Source: Streptomyces sp. NBC_01353
GTDB taxonomy: Bacteria > Actinomycetota > Actinomycetes > Streptomycetales > Streptomycetaceae
Reading direction: 5' to 3'
NCBI RefSeq assembly: GCF_036237275.1
Contig: NZ_CP108352.1
Location: 372,001 to 436,000 of the forward strand
Length of the DNA stretch: 64,000 nucleotides
The number at the start of each line of letters is the position of its first letter. The stretch's first letter is position 1. The notes under the pieces are model-generated. The model saw nothing but the letters and a program-made list of their open reading frames with translations, was not told where the DNA came from and did not search any database. A program made the position numbers and the translations under genes. Of this stretch, positions 19,163 to 29,100 are shown piece after piece.

Positions 19163-19576
19163 ATGATTACCGACTCAGCCGACGCTGCCACCCGACGTGC
19201 CGTCAGGACCTACCACGAGGCCCGGTTCCGGGGAGACGTCACCGCAGCCGCCGCCCAGATCGGCGAAAGCTTCAGCTTCCGCAGCCCGTTCATCACCTCC
19301 GACAGCCCGACCGGTCACCTCGACGGCCTGGACGGGCTCCTGGGCATCGTCACCGGCGTGGAGTTGATCAGCGAGCTGTACGGCGAGACCGAGGCCACCC
19401 TGGTCTATAACGTCCACACCGCCCCGGCCGTCGGCATCACCCAGCACACGGCCGAGCACTTCCGCCTCCACAACGGCCGGATCACCGCAATCAGCCTCGT
19501 CTTCGACTCCGCCCCCTGGCAGGCCATCATGTCCGCGGCCGGCCCGAACCACGACGAGGCCGCCCCCATGCCGTGA
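19163..19576 (+). CDS. SnoaL-like (NTF2-fold) protein
   Basis: A 137-residue NTF2-like protein. The start (AVRTYHEARFRGDVTAAAAQ) is the long helix of the cone-shaped fold, followed by IGESFSFRSPFI and strands ending in HFRLHNGRITAISLVFDSAP. Such proteins are small isomerases, hydrolases or ligand carriers; catalytic residues cannot be assigned here. It has its own GGAG site and follows the MarR gene closely. Confidence 0.75.
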   Translation: MITDSADAATRRAVRTYHEARFRGDVTAAAAQIGESFSFRSPFITSDSPTGHLDGLDGLLGIVTGVELISELYGETEATLVYNVHTAPAVGITQHTAEHFRLHNGRITAISLVFDSAPWQAIMSAAGPNHDEAAPMP

Positions 19577-20467
19577 CCGGCCACGTGCCAGCACGACGCA
19601 AGCATCGGCTCGCTACGGAAGCAAGTACCCAAGTGCTCTCGAAACTGGGCGACATCGTCTCTCATCGGGACAGGGCGCTCTCGGCCCTGAGCGACAACGC
19701 TCTCGCATCTCATCAAACAAGGCCACGTGGCTGCGTAGGTTTCAGCGAGAGCACTTGTTGGTGGGTTTCGGCATCAGGCGTTGCCCGATGAGCACTTGAA
19801 TGTTGGTGAGAAGTAAGAGCGCCCCCGGGCGGCGGGGCGCTCGATCGTGCGTGCGAAGCCGGCTCCGTTCGTGGCAGGATGACGGCCTGTTGATCAGAAA
19901 GGGCGATGCCGCGTAGGCGACCGAAGGCCGTCCGTGCTGAGCGGTGGCGGCCTCGCAGACACGTAGTAGTTGCGCGGATCCGAGGCGTTTCCGCGAGGAC
20001 TCGTGCAGCTGTCCGCCGCGTCGAAGATGAGCGGATGTGGGCCCTGACGCGGTTGCCGACGCGCTCGCCCGTTTCGAGTGGGCGTTCAGGCAACCCGGCC
20101 GTTATGTGCACACATCCCAGGTCTGGCGGCCCGGACTGGAGGTGGAGTATGCCCGCGATGATCTGGAAGAGTGGCCGCCCGGCCTCTCTCCCAGTGGCCG
20201 GATCGCGCTAGCAGGTCCCGGCGTTCCGCAGCCGTGGGGTTCCGGTTGAGGATGCCGTTGATCACCCTGCGGAGACTGGCCAAAGCCCGTCTTGCTGACC
20301 GGCCTTGGTCGCGTGCGACCTCAGCCGGGCCCACTCGCTGTTCGTCACACCTCCTCGACCGATGCTCGTGCCGACGCCCCGGACCCGTGCGGGTCACATG
20401 ACCCGCCGGACAGGCAATATCTCCTCACCGCTGCCCCTCCAACCGCTCACCCGATCGAAGGAACGAC
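19577..20467. other. 890-bp stretch with decayed sequence
   Basis: No intact gene. Around 19756 and 19793 GAGCACTTG followed shortly by TTGGTG occurs twice, like the end of a lost mobile element. A plus-strand frame at 20037-20249 contains coding-like text (DALARFEWAFRQPGRYVHTS, then QVWRPGLEVEYARDDLEEWP) without a credible start; it may be a gene scrap. The right end should hold the promoter of the SDR gene. Confidence 0.35.
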
Positions 20468-21235
20468 ATGAACCTCACCGACCGCCGCGTGGTCATCACC
20501 GGTGCGGGCCGCGACTTCGGCCGCGCGCTCGCCCACCACTTCGCCGGCCTCGGCGCCGAACTCTTCCTCGCCGCACGCAGCCTGGAAGCGGCCGAACGCA
20601 CCCGCGGCGAGATTCTCGAGCGTGGCCACGACCAGGTGCATGCTTTCGCCTGTGACCTCGCCGACCCCGCCTCAATCCGTGAGTTCACCTCGGCGGTCGG
20701 CCGCCGCACCGATCGTGTCGACGTCCTCGTGAACAACGGCGCCCGCTGGCTGGAAGGCACCGACCTCCTCTCGGCCTCCGACGAGGACGTGGCCGACACG
20801 CTCGCCTCGGGCAGCACCGGCACCATCCTGGTGACCAAGAACCTCCTGCCGCTGCTTCTCGCCTCCGACCACCCTGACGTGGTCACGATGGTCTCCGTCT
20901 GCGGTGTTCCCGGGGCCCAGCACCCCGTGGCACACGAGGCCTACTATGCGGCCAAGCACGGCCAGAGGGGCTTCACCGAAGCCCTCTCGCGACGTCTGCG
21001 CCCCCAGGGCGTCCGGGTGATCTCCCTGTTCCCGCCGGATTTCGACAGCGGCCGTGACCCGCTGTCCCCTGAGTGGGACGCCACTCCGCGCGGCGCCCAG
21101 GACCCGCTCGCGGCACAGTCGGTGATCGACTGCATCACCTTCGCGATCCAGCAGCCGCGCGACTGCTACATCAGCGCCTTCCACTTCGAGTCCCTGCACC
21201 CCTCCACCACGGCCGGCGGCACGTCGCTGATCTGA
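20468..21235 (+). CDS. Short-chain dehydrogenase/reductase
   Basis: A classical SDR of 255 residues. Cofactor motif TGAGRDFG at 11-18, NNGA (variant of NNAG) at 89-92, and active-site Y159-x-x-x-K163 in AYYAAKHGQRGF, with a serine near 143 (MVSVCG). The unusual AGRDFG lacks the common I/L before the last glycine. Preceded by GAAGGAACGAC. Substrate unknown; alone in its transcription unit. Confidence 0.9.
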   Translation: MNLTDRRVVITGAGRDFGRALAHHFAGLGAELFLAARSLEAAERTRGEILERGHDQVHAFACDLADPASIREFTSAVGRRTDRVDVLVNNGARWLEGTDLLSASDEDVADTLASGSTGTILVTKNLLPLLLASDHPDVVTMVSVCGVPGAQHPVAHEAYYAAKHGQRGFTEALSRRLRPQGVRVISLFPPDFDSGRDPLSPEWDATPRGAQDPLAAQSVIDCITFAIQQPRDCYISAFHFESLHPSTTAGGTSLI

Positions 21236-21558
21236 GCGGCCCTGGCCTCTCCACAGTGCCGTGCCGACGGGCGAGAGCGCCGAGGCAGCGGGCTCCGCGC
21301 GTCGGCGCCTCGGCGGACACCGGGGGCGCGGGCGGAGGACAGACACCGCAGGGCTGGAATCCTGCTCCAGCAGGTCCGGGCGAATGGACGGGCTTCCCCT
21401 GAGACACGGCCCGTTCGGTCTGCGTACCCGGGGCCCTCACCCCGGTCCACGGCGAACCGGCACAGGGCTACGCGGTCGACGTCGAGCCCCACGTCTGGGT
21501 CCGCCACCGGCTGGGATATCTTGAACGCGTTCAAGGTGTCGGATTCAGGGGGTCGGCC
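21236..21558. other. Intergenic stretch, nothing found
   Basis: No gene or clear signal seen between the SDR and the small membrane protein. Confidence 0.4.
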
Positions 21559-21966
21559 ATGTGGGCCGTGCGGGTCACCACGCGCGAGAATGTTCATCCT
21601 TGGCAGTTCGGTTTGGCCCTGTGCGCCGTGGTCACCCCGCTGCCGCCGATCGTTGCTTCCGGGGACGGCTTCTTCGCGCTCCCTCTCGTGGTCGCGACCA
21701 CCGCGGTGCTCGCCATACCGCTGTTCCTCCACGCCAGGCCCTCCGCCTTCGCGTGGGCCACCGGGACCATCTCGGCGGCGCTGTTGCCGTGGTCGCTGAT
21801 CGGCGCCTGGTTCGGGATGTTCGTCTTCTTCCCGTCGATCCCCCTCCTGCTCCTCGCGGCCTTCGCAAACCCGCGTCGGCGCCCGACTGCCGCCAGGGTC
21901 CTGGCAGGGGCCGGTCTCCTGCTGGCTGCCGCGGTGACGCTGCTCTGGTGGGGCCGCGGGTACTAG
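21559..21966 (+). CDS. Small hypothetical membrane protein
   Basis: A 135-residue protein with about four hydrophobic segments: FGLALCAVVTPLPPIVASG, FALPLVVATTAVLAIPLFL, ATGTISAALLPWSLIGAW and a C-terminal AGAGLLLAAAVTLLWW. Short basic loops (NPRRRPTAARV) suggest their cytoplasmic side. No family recognised. The base usage is typical of a real Streptomyces gene. Confidence 0.6.
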   Translation: MWAVRVTTRENVHPWQFGLALCAVVTPLPPIVASGDGFFALPLVVATTAVLAIPLFLHARPSAFAWATGTISAALLPWSLIGAWFGMFVFFPSIPLLLLAAFANPRRRPTAARVLAGAGLLLAAAVTLLWWGRGY

Positions 21967-22098
21967 GCCCGGGCGATCACGTCGTCGGCGAAAACGATTC
22001 CGAGTTGATCACGTTCGGTGTGGCGGTGATCGGCCCACTGCCGACCGCGGACCGCATCGGCCGACAAAGGGCTCGATCCGGCCCCCCATCGCATCAGT

Positions 22099-22992
22099 TC
22101 ACGTCTCCGCCGTGGACACGGGGTGGGGCTGAGGGACGACGGCGACCGGACACGCGGCGTGGTGCAGGGTGCGATGGGCGACCCTGCCGAGCTCCATGCC
22201 GAGCAAGCCGCCACGCCGTCGCGCCCCGACGACCAGCAGGTCGGCGGTGGCCGAACGGTCGACGAGCACCTTGCGTGCCTGGCCTTCTACGGTGGCCCGC
22301 CGCAGCAGCACCTGGGGATGTTCGCGGACCGCTGCTTCCAGGGCCTTGTCGAGCAGTTCGGACGTTCGTTCCTCGAAGTATTGGGCCTCGTCACCCGGGA
22401 GCGGGTAGTCGACCTCTTCGTGAACCGGGCGACGCCAGATGCGGACGATGTCGAGTTCGCAGTTCCGCGCGGCCGCCTCACGAAAGGCGAAGCGCACGGC
22501 CGGCGAGTCGATGTCGTGGTCGCCGATGCCCAGCAGGACGCGCTCATGGCGCGCTTCCAGGGCTTGCCGGTCGCCGCGGACGACCATGACCGGGCAGTGG
22601 GACCGGGCCGCGACGGTGAGGCTGACGGATCCCAGCAGGAGGTCGGCGAGTTCCCCTCGGCCTCGGGATCCGACGATGACGGCAACAGCCGCGCGCCCCT
22701 CCTCAAGCAGCGCGCTCGACGCGTCCATGGCGATGATGTCGGTGGCGACCGTGAGGCTGGGGCAACGACTCTGGGCCCGTTCGGCCGCTGCTCCGACGAT
22801 GTTCTCGGCGAGGATCTGGCCCGAGGGTCGGTCCACCGTCGACGCCGGCGCGGTTCCCTCGTACCGTTCCCACAGCGAGGCGTGCACGATACGCAGCGGC
22901 ACTCCGTGCCGCACCGCCTCGTCGGCGGCCCAGTCCATGGCCGCGAGACTGCTGTCGGACCCGTCGACTCCTACCACCAGGGGCGAGTCCAT
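22099..22992 (-). CDS. Tandem universal stress protein
   Basis: Two UspA domains in 297 residues. Domain 1 starts PLVVGVDGSDSSLAAMDWA and ends with the ATP-loop-like VGSRGRGELADLLLGSVS. Domain 2 runs from ERVLLGIGDHDIDSPAVRFA to VGARRRGGLLGMELGRVA and PVAVVP. The G-2x-G-9x-G(S/T) pattern is good in domain 1 and weaker in domain 2 (GRVAH). The start MDSPLVVG at 22992 is chosen over one at 23034. Universal stress proteins respond to starvation or low oxygen; no regulatory site was visible. Confidence 0.88.
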   Translation of the reverse strand: MDSPLVVGVDGSDSSLAAMDWAADEAVRHGVPLRIVHASLWERYEGTAPASTVDRPSGQILAENIVGAAAERAQSRCPSLTVATDIIAMDASSALLEEGRAAVAVIVGSRGRGELADLLLGSVSLTVAARSHCPVMVVRGDRQALEARHERVLLGIGDHDIDSPAVRFAFREAAARNCELDIVRIWRRPVHEEVDYPLPGDEAQYFEERTSELLDKALEAAVREHPQVLLRRATVEGQARKVLVDRSATADLLVVGARRRGGLLGMELGRVAHRTLHHAACPVAVVPQPHPVSTAET

Positions 22993-23034
22993 GGTCCCCA
23001 CCACCTTCCGGGGGCGCGAGTGATCTGTTGCCAC

Positions 23035-23543
23035 CCTCGCACCGGGCAGAGGCTTACGGATAGGGCCGGTCGGTCCCCCGTGCGCGTCTTACCCGGCCGG
23101 GCCGGGCACGAAGAAGAAGGGCCATCCGCTTCTCGCGGATCGGATTGCGCGGTGCGCGCCGTGACGCCGCTACCCCGCGTCCTCGTGCAAGTCCTTCCTC
23201 ACCTTCAGGGAAGCACGCTTCGCCCGCGGCTGCCTGGGGGCTGCTCGATACCCACCGGAGGTGTGTGCTTTGAGCATCCGACGCCGATCTCGAGGTTCCC
23301 AGCGTCAGGGCGGCAGAGGAGTCGCCGCGGGCCGGGGGCCATCACGATCGACACCAGCGGCCCCCTGGAAGCCGCTGTCTTTCAGGCGCTGCCAGAGCCG
23401 TACGCCCGAACGGCACCGGGCGCCGCCGACGTGGGTTGCCCGCGTACGCGCTGTGGCTGACAGTGCAACGGGAAGCGGCGCGGCCCTTTGCAATACCGAA
23501 GGACTCGGTCTACGTCTTAGCGGCGCCCCCTGAAGGAGCCTCC
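23035..23543. other. 500-bp stretch between UspA and the NADP reductase
   Basis: No gene could be supported. A short run of divergent promoters is expected (minus for the stress protein, plus for the reductase), but I cannot point to boxes. Confidence 0.35.
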
Positions 23544-24239
23544 ATGCGATACGCAGTCCTCGGCACCGGCATCGCCGGCCGAACCATCGCCGCCAAGCTC
23601 TCCGCCCTCGGTCACGAGGTCGTCGTCGGCACCCGTGATCCCGAGTCCACCCTGGCCCGCAGCACACCCGACGCGATGGGCAACCCGCCCTTCGCCACCT
23701 GGCACGAGACCCACCCGATCCGGCTCGCCTCCTTCTCCGAGGCGACCGCGCAGGCCGACACCGTCGTCAACGCCACCGCGGGGGCCGGAAGCATCCAGGC
23801 CCTCACTGCTGCAGGCGCCGAGAACCTCGACGGCAAGGTGCTCATCGACGTCGCCAACGCACTGGACTTCTCCGCCGGGATGCCGCCTACGCTCAGCCCC
23901 GTCAACACCGACAGCCTCGGCGAGCAGATCCAGCGCACCTTCCCAGGCGCCAAGGTGGTCAAGACGCTCAACACGATGAACAGCCAGATCATGGTCGCCC
24001 CAGATCGGATCGCCGGTCCCCACACCGTCTTCGTCTGCGGCAACGACACTGGAGCGAAGAAGGCCGTCACCGAGCTGCTCGTCTCCATCGGCTGGCCCGA
24101 AAGCGCCGTGATCGACCTCGGCGACATCACCGCCGCCCGCGGCACCGAGATGGTCCTCCCGGTCTGGCTGCGGCTGTACGGCGCGCTCGGGCACACCGAC
24201 TTCAACTTCCACATCCAGGGCGCGCGGGCGGCCGGTTAG
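23544..24239 (+). CDS. F420-dependent NADP reductase-like protein
   Basis: A 231-residue Rossmann protein of the NADPH:F420 reductase/NADP-oxidoreductase family. MRYAVLGTGIAGRTIAAKL holds the GxGxxG site and VVVGTRDPES the NADP-selective Arg after strand 2. Later blocks include VNATAGAGSIQAL, KVLIDVANALDFS and AKVVKTLNTMNSQIMV. The start is fixed by the GGAGCCTCC site just upstream of 23544, although the frame is open further back. Role: hydride transfer between NADPH and F420 or a related substrate. Confidence 0.85.
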   Translation: MRYAVLGTGIAGRTIAAKLSALGHEVVVGTRDPESTLARSTPDAMGNPPFATWHETHPIRLASFSEATAQADTVVNATAGAGSIQALTAAGAENLDGKVLIDVANALDFSAGMPPTLSPVNTDSLGEQIQRTFPGAKVVKTLNTMNSQIMVAPDRIAGPHTVFVCGNDTGAKKAVTELLVSIGWPESAVIDLGDITAARGTEMVLPVWLRLYGALGHTDFNFHIQGARAAG

Positions 24240-24415
24240 TTCGAGTCACCGAACCGAACGGAGTGGTACTTACAGACGCCTTTCCAATGGTGTCTCGCAC
24301 GAACCGGCCAAGGAAGCTGGGTGGGCCGCTCCGCCGAGTTGACGGCAGTCATCCTCACGCAGCACCTCGGTGGCTTTCATGAGTTGCGACAGCGATCCTG
24401 CCTTTCTCGCGCCGT

Positions 24416-24580
24416 TCAGCGTGGCAGGCCAACCGCGCGGGAGATGACGGTGTCGAAGGCGCGGTCGGGCAGGATGCGGCGCAGGACGGTGAGGGGGCGG
24501 GAGCCGAAGCCGGCGGCGTAGCGGGTCTTGGGGCAGCGGGCGGTGACGGCCTTGCCGATGGCATCGGCGATGACGGTGGG
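24416..24580 (-). pseudogene. C-terminal scrap of an SDR oxidoreductase
   Basis: On the minus strand ADAIGKAVTARCPKTRYAAG followed by FGSRPLTVLRRILPDRAFDT ends at a stop at 24416. This block is typical for the last helices of SDR family oxidoreductases. The catalytic part is absent; upstream lies the hairpin at 24582-24613. Confidence 0.55.
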
Positions 24581-24581
24581 T

Positions 24582-24613
24582 GGAAGGGGCCGGCTCTGTG
24601 GCCGGCCCCTTCC
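24582..24613. terminator. Terminator-like hairpin
   Basis: GGAAGGGGCCGGC (24582-24594) and its exact complement GCCGGCCCCTTCC (24601-24613) form a 13-bp stem with a 6-base loop. There is no T-run, as is common in Streptomyces. It sits just past the end of the minus-strand Rossmann fragment and could terminate it. Confidence 0.6.
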
Positions 24614-24630
24614 ACTGAGTGGTCAGCCGG

Positions 24631-24859
24631 TCAGAGATTGCCAACCGGCTTCCTGAGCAGGATCGATCCTGCTCCCCACACCAGCGCCCCGCCGACCAGG
24701 CCGGGCTTGTCCCGCGTGGCCAGGGCCGGAGCTTCAAGCATGTCGGCGACGTCCTCCAGAAAGGTGACCAGCGTGACGGTCGTGTGCCCCCGCCGTCCTC
24801 GCCTGCCGCACCGCCTCTGCCCCCAGAAGGCCGCTGCCGCCGACGATCAGAACTGTCAT
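24631..24859 (-). pseudogene. Degraded NAD(P)-binding protein fragment
   Basis: The ATG at 24859 opens MTVLIVGGSGLLGAEAVRQA, the GxxGxxG start of an NmrA/epimerase-like Rossmann protein, but it reaches a stop after about 40 residues. Another frame continues TVTLVTFLEDVADMLEAPAL and ends LVWGAGSILLRKPVGNL at 24631. A frameshift plus loss of the middle explains this best. Confidence 0.4.
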
Positions 24860-25004
24860 GGGCGACACCGTAGACCGGCCTCACCGCGCAGGCGGTCACC
24901 CCCAAAGTTCGGGTAACCGCCTGCGTCGTCAGCGAACGCCGGCCCGTGACACGCATCGGGTTGTCCTGTTGACGTGTTCCCGCTGCATGCCTTCACCAAG
25001 ACCG

Positions 25005-25997
25005 TCAGTGTGGCTCCACCCAGCCATGTCGGACGGCGTAACCGCCGAGCTGCATCCGGGTCCGGACTCCGGCCATGTCCATGAGGCTGCGCAGGCGTCG
25101 GTGCAGAGTGCGTGGCGACAGACCGAGCTGTGTCGCGGCCGTCTGGTCGGTGAGACCGGCCAGGAGGAGCGCGAGGATCCTTCGGTCGAGGTCGGTCGGG
25201 CCTTTCGCACCGACTTCGACGGTAGGTTCAGCTGCGCCGCCGGGACCCGACAACTCGAGCGGGTGGGCGGTACGCCATACCGTCTCGAAAAGGGCATCCA
25301 ACGCGTCCAACAGGCCGCTGCGGTGCAGCAGAACGGCGCCGGGCTCACCGTCGGGTGTGACCGCCAGTGGGACAAGGCCGAGGTCGGCATCGGCCAACAC
25401 GAGTTTCATCGGCACCTGGTCGGCGACACGCAGTTCCACGCCGTTGCGCATTGAATCGATCGCATCGTCGATGATGCCCGGCTCTGCCAGCACGGTCCGG
25501 TCCAGTACCGCCCGGAAGTGCACGCCGCGGCCGATGGCCACGGGTTCGGCCGTGTTCTCGTCGGGCGGCAGGGCGACGAACGGTGCGGTGATGAAGCTGC
25601 GGACCTGCGTGCGGGCTGCCTGCTGCACCTGGAGGAAGCGGTGGCGGATGGCGTCGACGCCCGTGACCACCTCGATCAGATCGCTGATGCTGCTCCCGGT
25701 CGTCGCCGCCCGGTGTTCCTCGGCGTAGGTCACCAGTGCCTGCTCGGCCATGCGCAGCCCGTCTCGGCGCTGGCTGATGAGAGCGCCGAGCGCCATCGCC
25801 GGTGGCGCGGCGGTGAACTGCTCATCCGCCGACCTGACCACCAGTCCCCACCCGACGAGGCGCGCCAAGGCCCTGTCGACGTCGGCCTGCGATACGACGA
25901 GCAGGTCCGACAGCAGCCCGGCGGTGGAGTTCGGCCGTCCGAGCAGCACCCGGTAGACGCGCTCGTCATCGGGGTCGAGGCCCAGACCACCCAGCAT
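25005..25997 (-). CDS. LuxR-type regulator with TrmB-like N-terminus
   Basis: A 330-residue regulator. Residues 1-60 form a TrmB-like winged helix (DDERVYRVLLGRPNSTAGLL, then SQADVDRALARLVGWGLVVR). The middle resembles a sensor region that includes HFRAVLDRTVL and MRNGVELRVADQVPM. The C-terminus (ILALLLAGLTDQTAATQLGL, then SPRTLHRRLRSLMDMAGVRT) is a LuxR/GerE helix-turn-helix. Start chosen at 25997, which has GGAAGGGAGG upstream. It lies 97 bp beyond the S8 peptidase stop on the same strand with a terminator between, so it has its own promoter. Confidence 0.85.
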   Translation of the reverse strand: MLGGLGLDPDDERVYRVLLGRPNSTAGLLSDLLVVSQADVDRALARLVGWGLVVRSADEQFTAAPPAMALGALISQRRDGLRMAEQALVTYAEEHRAATTGSSISDLIEVVTGVDAIRHRFLQVQQAARTQVRSFITAPFVALPPDENTAEPVAIGRGVHFRAVLDRTVLAEPGIIDDAIDSMRNGVELRVADQVPMKLVLADADLGLVPLAVTPDGEPGAVLLHRSGLLDALDALFETVWRTAHPLELSGPGGAAEPTVEVGAKGPTDLDRRILALLLAGLTDQTAATQLGLSPRTLHRRLRSLMDMAGVRTRMQLGGYAVRHGWVEPH

Positions 25998-26094
25998 CGG
26001 CGATCGCCTCCCTTCCGCTCGCTGCAGCGGGGAGAGTATGCGCCATGGCGGCAGAGCGTGAAAAGTCCCTGCTGGGAGCAGGTGGGACGGGGAG

Positions 26095-26122
26095 GGCCCC
26101 GGGGAGTCGTCTCCCCGGGGCC
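26095..26122. terminator. Terminator hairpin after the S8 peptidase
   Basis: GGCCCCGGGGA (26095-26105) pairs exactly with TCCCCGGGGCC (26112-26122) across a 6-base loop. It begins 13 bp past the stop of the minus-strand S8 peptidase gene and is a strong intrinsic-terminator candidate without a T-run. Confidence 0.75.
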
Positions 26123-26134
26123 GGATCGTGAGGC

Positions 26135-29100
26135 TCACCGCAGGCCGTACGCCCGGATGATCTCGTTCTTGACGCTGAAGCCGCTGTCCGTCTCGGCGCT
26201 CGCGCGGACCGAGATGAAGCCGCCGGGCTTCTTCGCCGTCTTGAACGACCCCGTCCAGGAGCCACCGGCGCCCTTGGTCAGAGTCACCTTCTGCCAGGTG
26301 GCGCCGTCGTCGTACGAGACGTCCAGCGTCACCTTGGTGACACTGCCCGGCACGGTGCCGCCGTCCATCGACACCGGCTTGAGCGCGATCCGCTGGGTCT
26401 CGTGGGCCTTCACGTCGCCGTGCAGGTCCGTCTCCAGCTTGTAGTCCAGGTTCAGCACCGAGAACCGCTCGAAGAAGTCCGAGTCGACGGTGTCGGACAT
26501 GAAGGTCCACTCGGTGTGGGTGCGAGTCGACAGCCGGAAGACGTCACCGGGCCGCTCCACGTCGAGGACCGTGCGGTAGGGCAGGTTGCCCGCCGGCACC
26601 TCCACCCACTGCATGTCTCCGCTGACCGGGTTGTCGTGGATCAGCGTGTCGCCCTGGAAGACCTGCAGGTGGGACGGCGTCTCACCCCACGGCAGATAGC
26701 CGCCGAGCCGCATGGTGTCGCTGGCGGAGGCCCATGCCTGCACGTTCCAGGTCATGTAGTTCTGCCAACGGGAGTTGTACACGCCGAAGGACTCGCTCTG
26801 GCCGGGCCGGGTCGCAGGAGCGAACCAGTCCAGTCGGGTGGTGCTGCCCTTGGCGTACGTGTTGTCTCCCGAGACCATCGACCACGGCAGGGCTCCGTCG
26901 ACGCCCTGCGTGTGGAATTCCCTCCAGACCTGGCCCGGAGTCACCCACTCGGTGCGGGTGCCCGGGTGCCACTCGAGCTCGGGGAGGTTGAGCGACGGGC
27001 TGAGGGTGAAGTCGGACCGGTAGCCCTCCGCCAGCCGGCCGCCCGCGGCCGCGTGGTAGCGGGCGTCGATCCGGGCGAGGTCAGCCTTGCTCGGCTTGTA
27101 GACCAGGGCCCGGTCCGGCACCTGGCCGGGGTAGTCCCGGGTCAGGTCGTAGACGAACGGCGTGTGCTCGGTCTGCTTCACGGTCAGCTTGAAGATGTCG
27201 GCCTTGGCCATCGAGACGAGGCCCTTGCCCGCGTCGCGGTGCACGGTGGCGACCGGGATGGCCGACTCGCCGACGTACTCCATCAGGGCGCCGACACCGT
27301 CGTTGACCACGATCAGGGCCTTCGCACCGGCCGCGACCGCGGCCTCGGTGCGCTCCTGCGGCGAGACCTCGTCGCTGCGCTCGACGACGACGACCTTGCC
27401 CTTGGCCGTGATCTTCGCGTACGCGGCCGCCGCGCCGTTGCCCGCGTAGACGGCGTGGAGCGTGTCGGTGGCGGTGCCCAGTGCGCTGCCCGGCTGCACC
27501 CGCGCCTCGAACTGGAGGCGGCCGGCCAACGCGCTCAGGCCGAGCTGCGGCTCGCCCTTGCGCCAGCGGGTGATCAGCATGAACTCGCCCTGCTTCATCG
27601 GCTCCGTCGGCGCGACGTAGACGTCGTCGTACGTCGGCGGCAGCACGTACGCGCTGCGGTAGTCCATGTACGGGTCGAGGCCCTTGTAGTGGACGTTGAA
27701 GTCGACCTTGCGCTGGCGGTCCTCGGTGCGCTGGGGCGCCTCGGTCTGCAGCAGGCGTGCCTTGCTCGCGTCCAGCACGACGTCCGCGGAGCCGTCCTTG
27801 AGCACGGTCTCCGGGTCGACCAGCACGGCCATGCCCGAGCGGTCCGCCTTCTCGCCGGCCACGTCGAGGTACCCCGCGACGGTGTACGTGCCGGGCGCCA
27901 TGCGCATGGTGGTCGAGCCGTTGACGTAGACGTTCCACGGCCAGAAGTCGCCGGCCAGGTTGATGCCGACCCAGCCGGCGGCGGGCTTGCCGTCGCGCCC
28001 GACCAGCTTGATGTTCAGGTCGTAGCGCTCCTCCTCCTCGAGCAGCGCCAGGGACGTGCGGGTCACCGGCTGCCCGGTGGCCGCGTCGGTGGCTATCACG
28101 TAGCCGACGTGCCGTCCGGCCGAGGCGGCTTGCGGGTCACCGGTCACCGGGACCGCGGCGGCACCGCCCGCCGGAACGGTCACCGTGGTGGCTCCCAGCG
28201 TGAACGGGCCGCCGGCGTTGGTGAGCGCCAGGTTCAGCGTGACCTCGGCGGAACCGGTGTTGGTGAAGGTCAGGTCCTTCGTGACGGCGACATCGCTCGG
28301 CTCGTGCGGCCACGTGTAGTTGCCGAAGAAGAGCGACCCGGTGCCGCGGACCGTGGCGCGCACGGCGGCGGCCACGTCGAGACGGCCGGTGCCGACCTCG
28401 TACGGCGAGTACCCGTCGGCCAGGCCCTTCGCGGTGCTCATCAGATGTTCCTTGAGCTGCGCGCCGGTCCAGTCCGGGTGCTGCTGGGCCAGGAGCGCTG
28501 CCGCGCCGACCACATGTGGGGTGGCCATCGAGGTGCCGCTGATGGTGCGGTAGAGGCCCTCACCGCCGTCGGTCATCTCCTGCGAGCGGGCCGCGGTGAT
28601 GTCCACGCCCGGTGCCGCGATGTCCGGCTTCATGCCGCCGGAGTACGCCAGCGGGCCGGTGCTGGAGAAGTTCGCGAGCTGGTCCTGCTTGTCGGTTGCG
28701 GCCACGGTCAGCGCCGAGGCGGCGGCGCCCGGGGCGGAGATGCTCTCCGGGCCCGCGTTGCCGGCGGCAATGACGAACAGCGTGCCGTACTGCGCGGACA
28801 GCGCGTCGACCGTCTGCGACATCGGGTCGCTGCCGTCTGTCGGGTAGGAGTCGCCAAGGCTCATGTTGACGACGTCCGCACCGGACTCTGCGGCCCACTG
28901 CATGCCGGCCATGACCCAGGAGTCCTGGCCGGAACCCTCCGCGCCGCCGAGCACCTTGCCGACGAACAGGTCGGCGTCGGGGGCGACGCCCTTGTTGTCG
29001 CCCCCGGAGGCGGCGCCCGAACCGACGATCGTGCCGGCCACATGCGTGCCATGCCCGTTGACGTCGGTGACGGCCTCGCCCGGCACGAAGCTGGCGGTGC

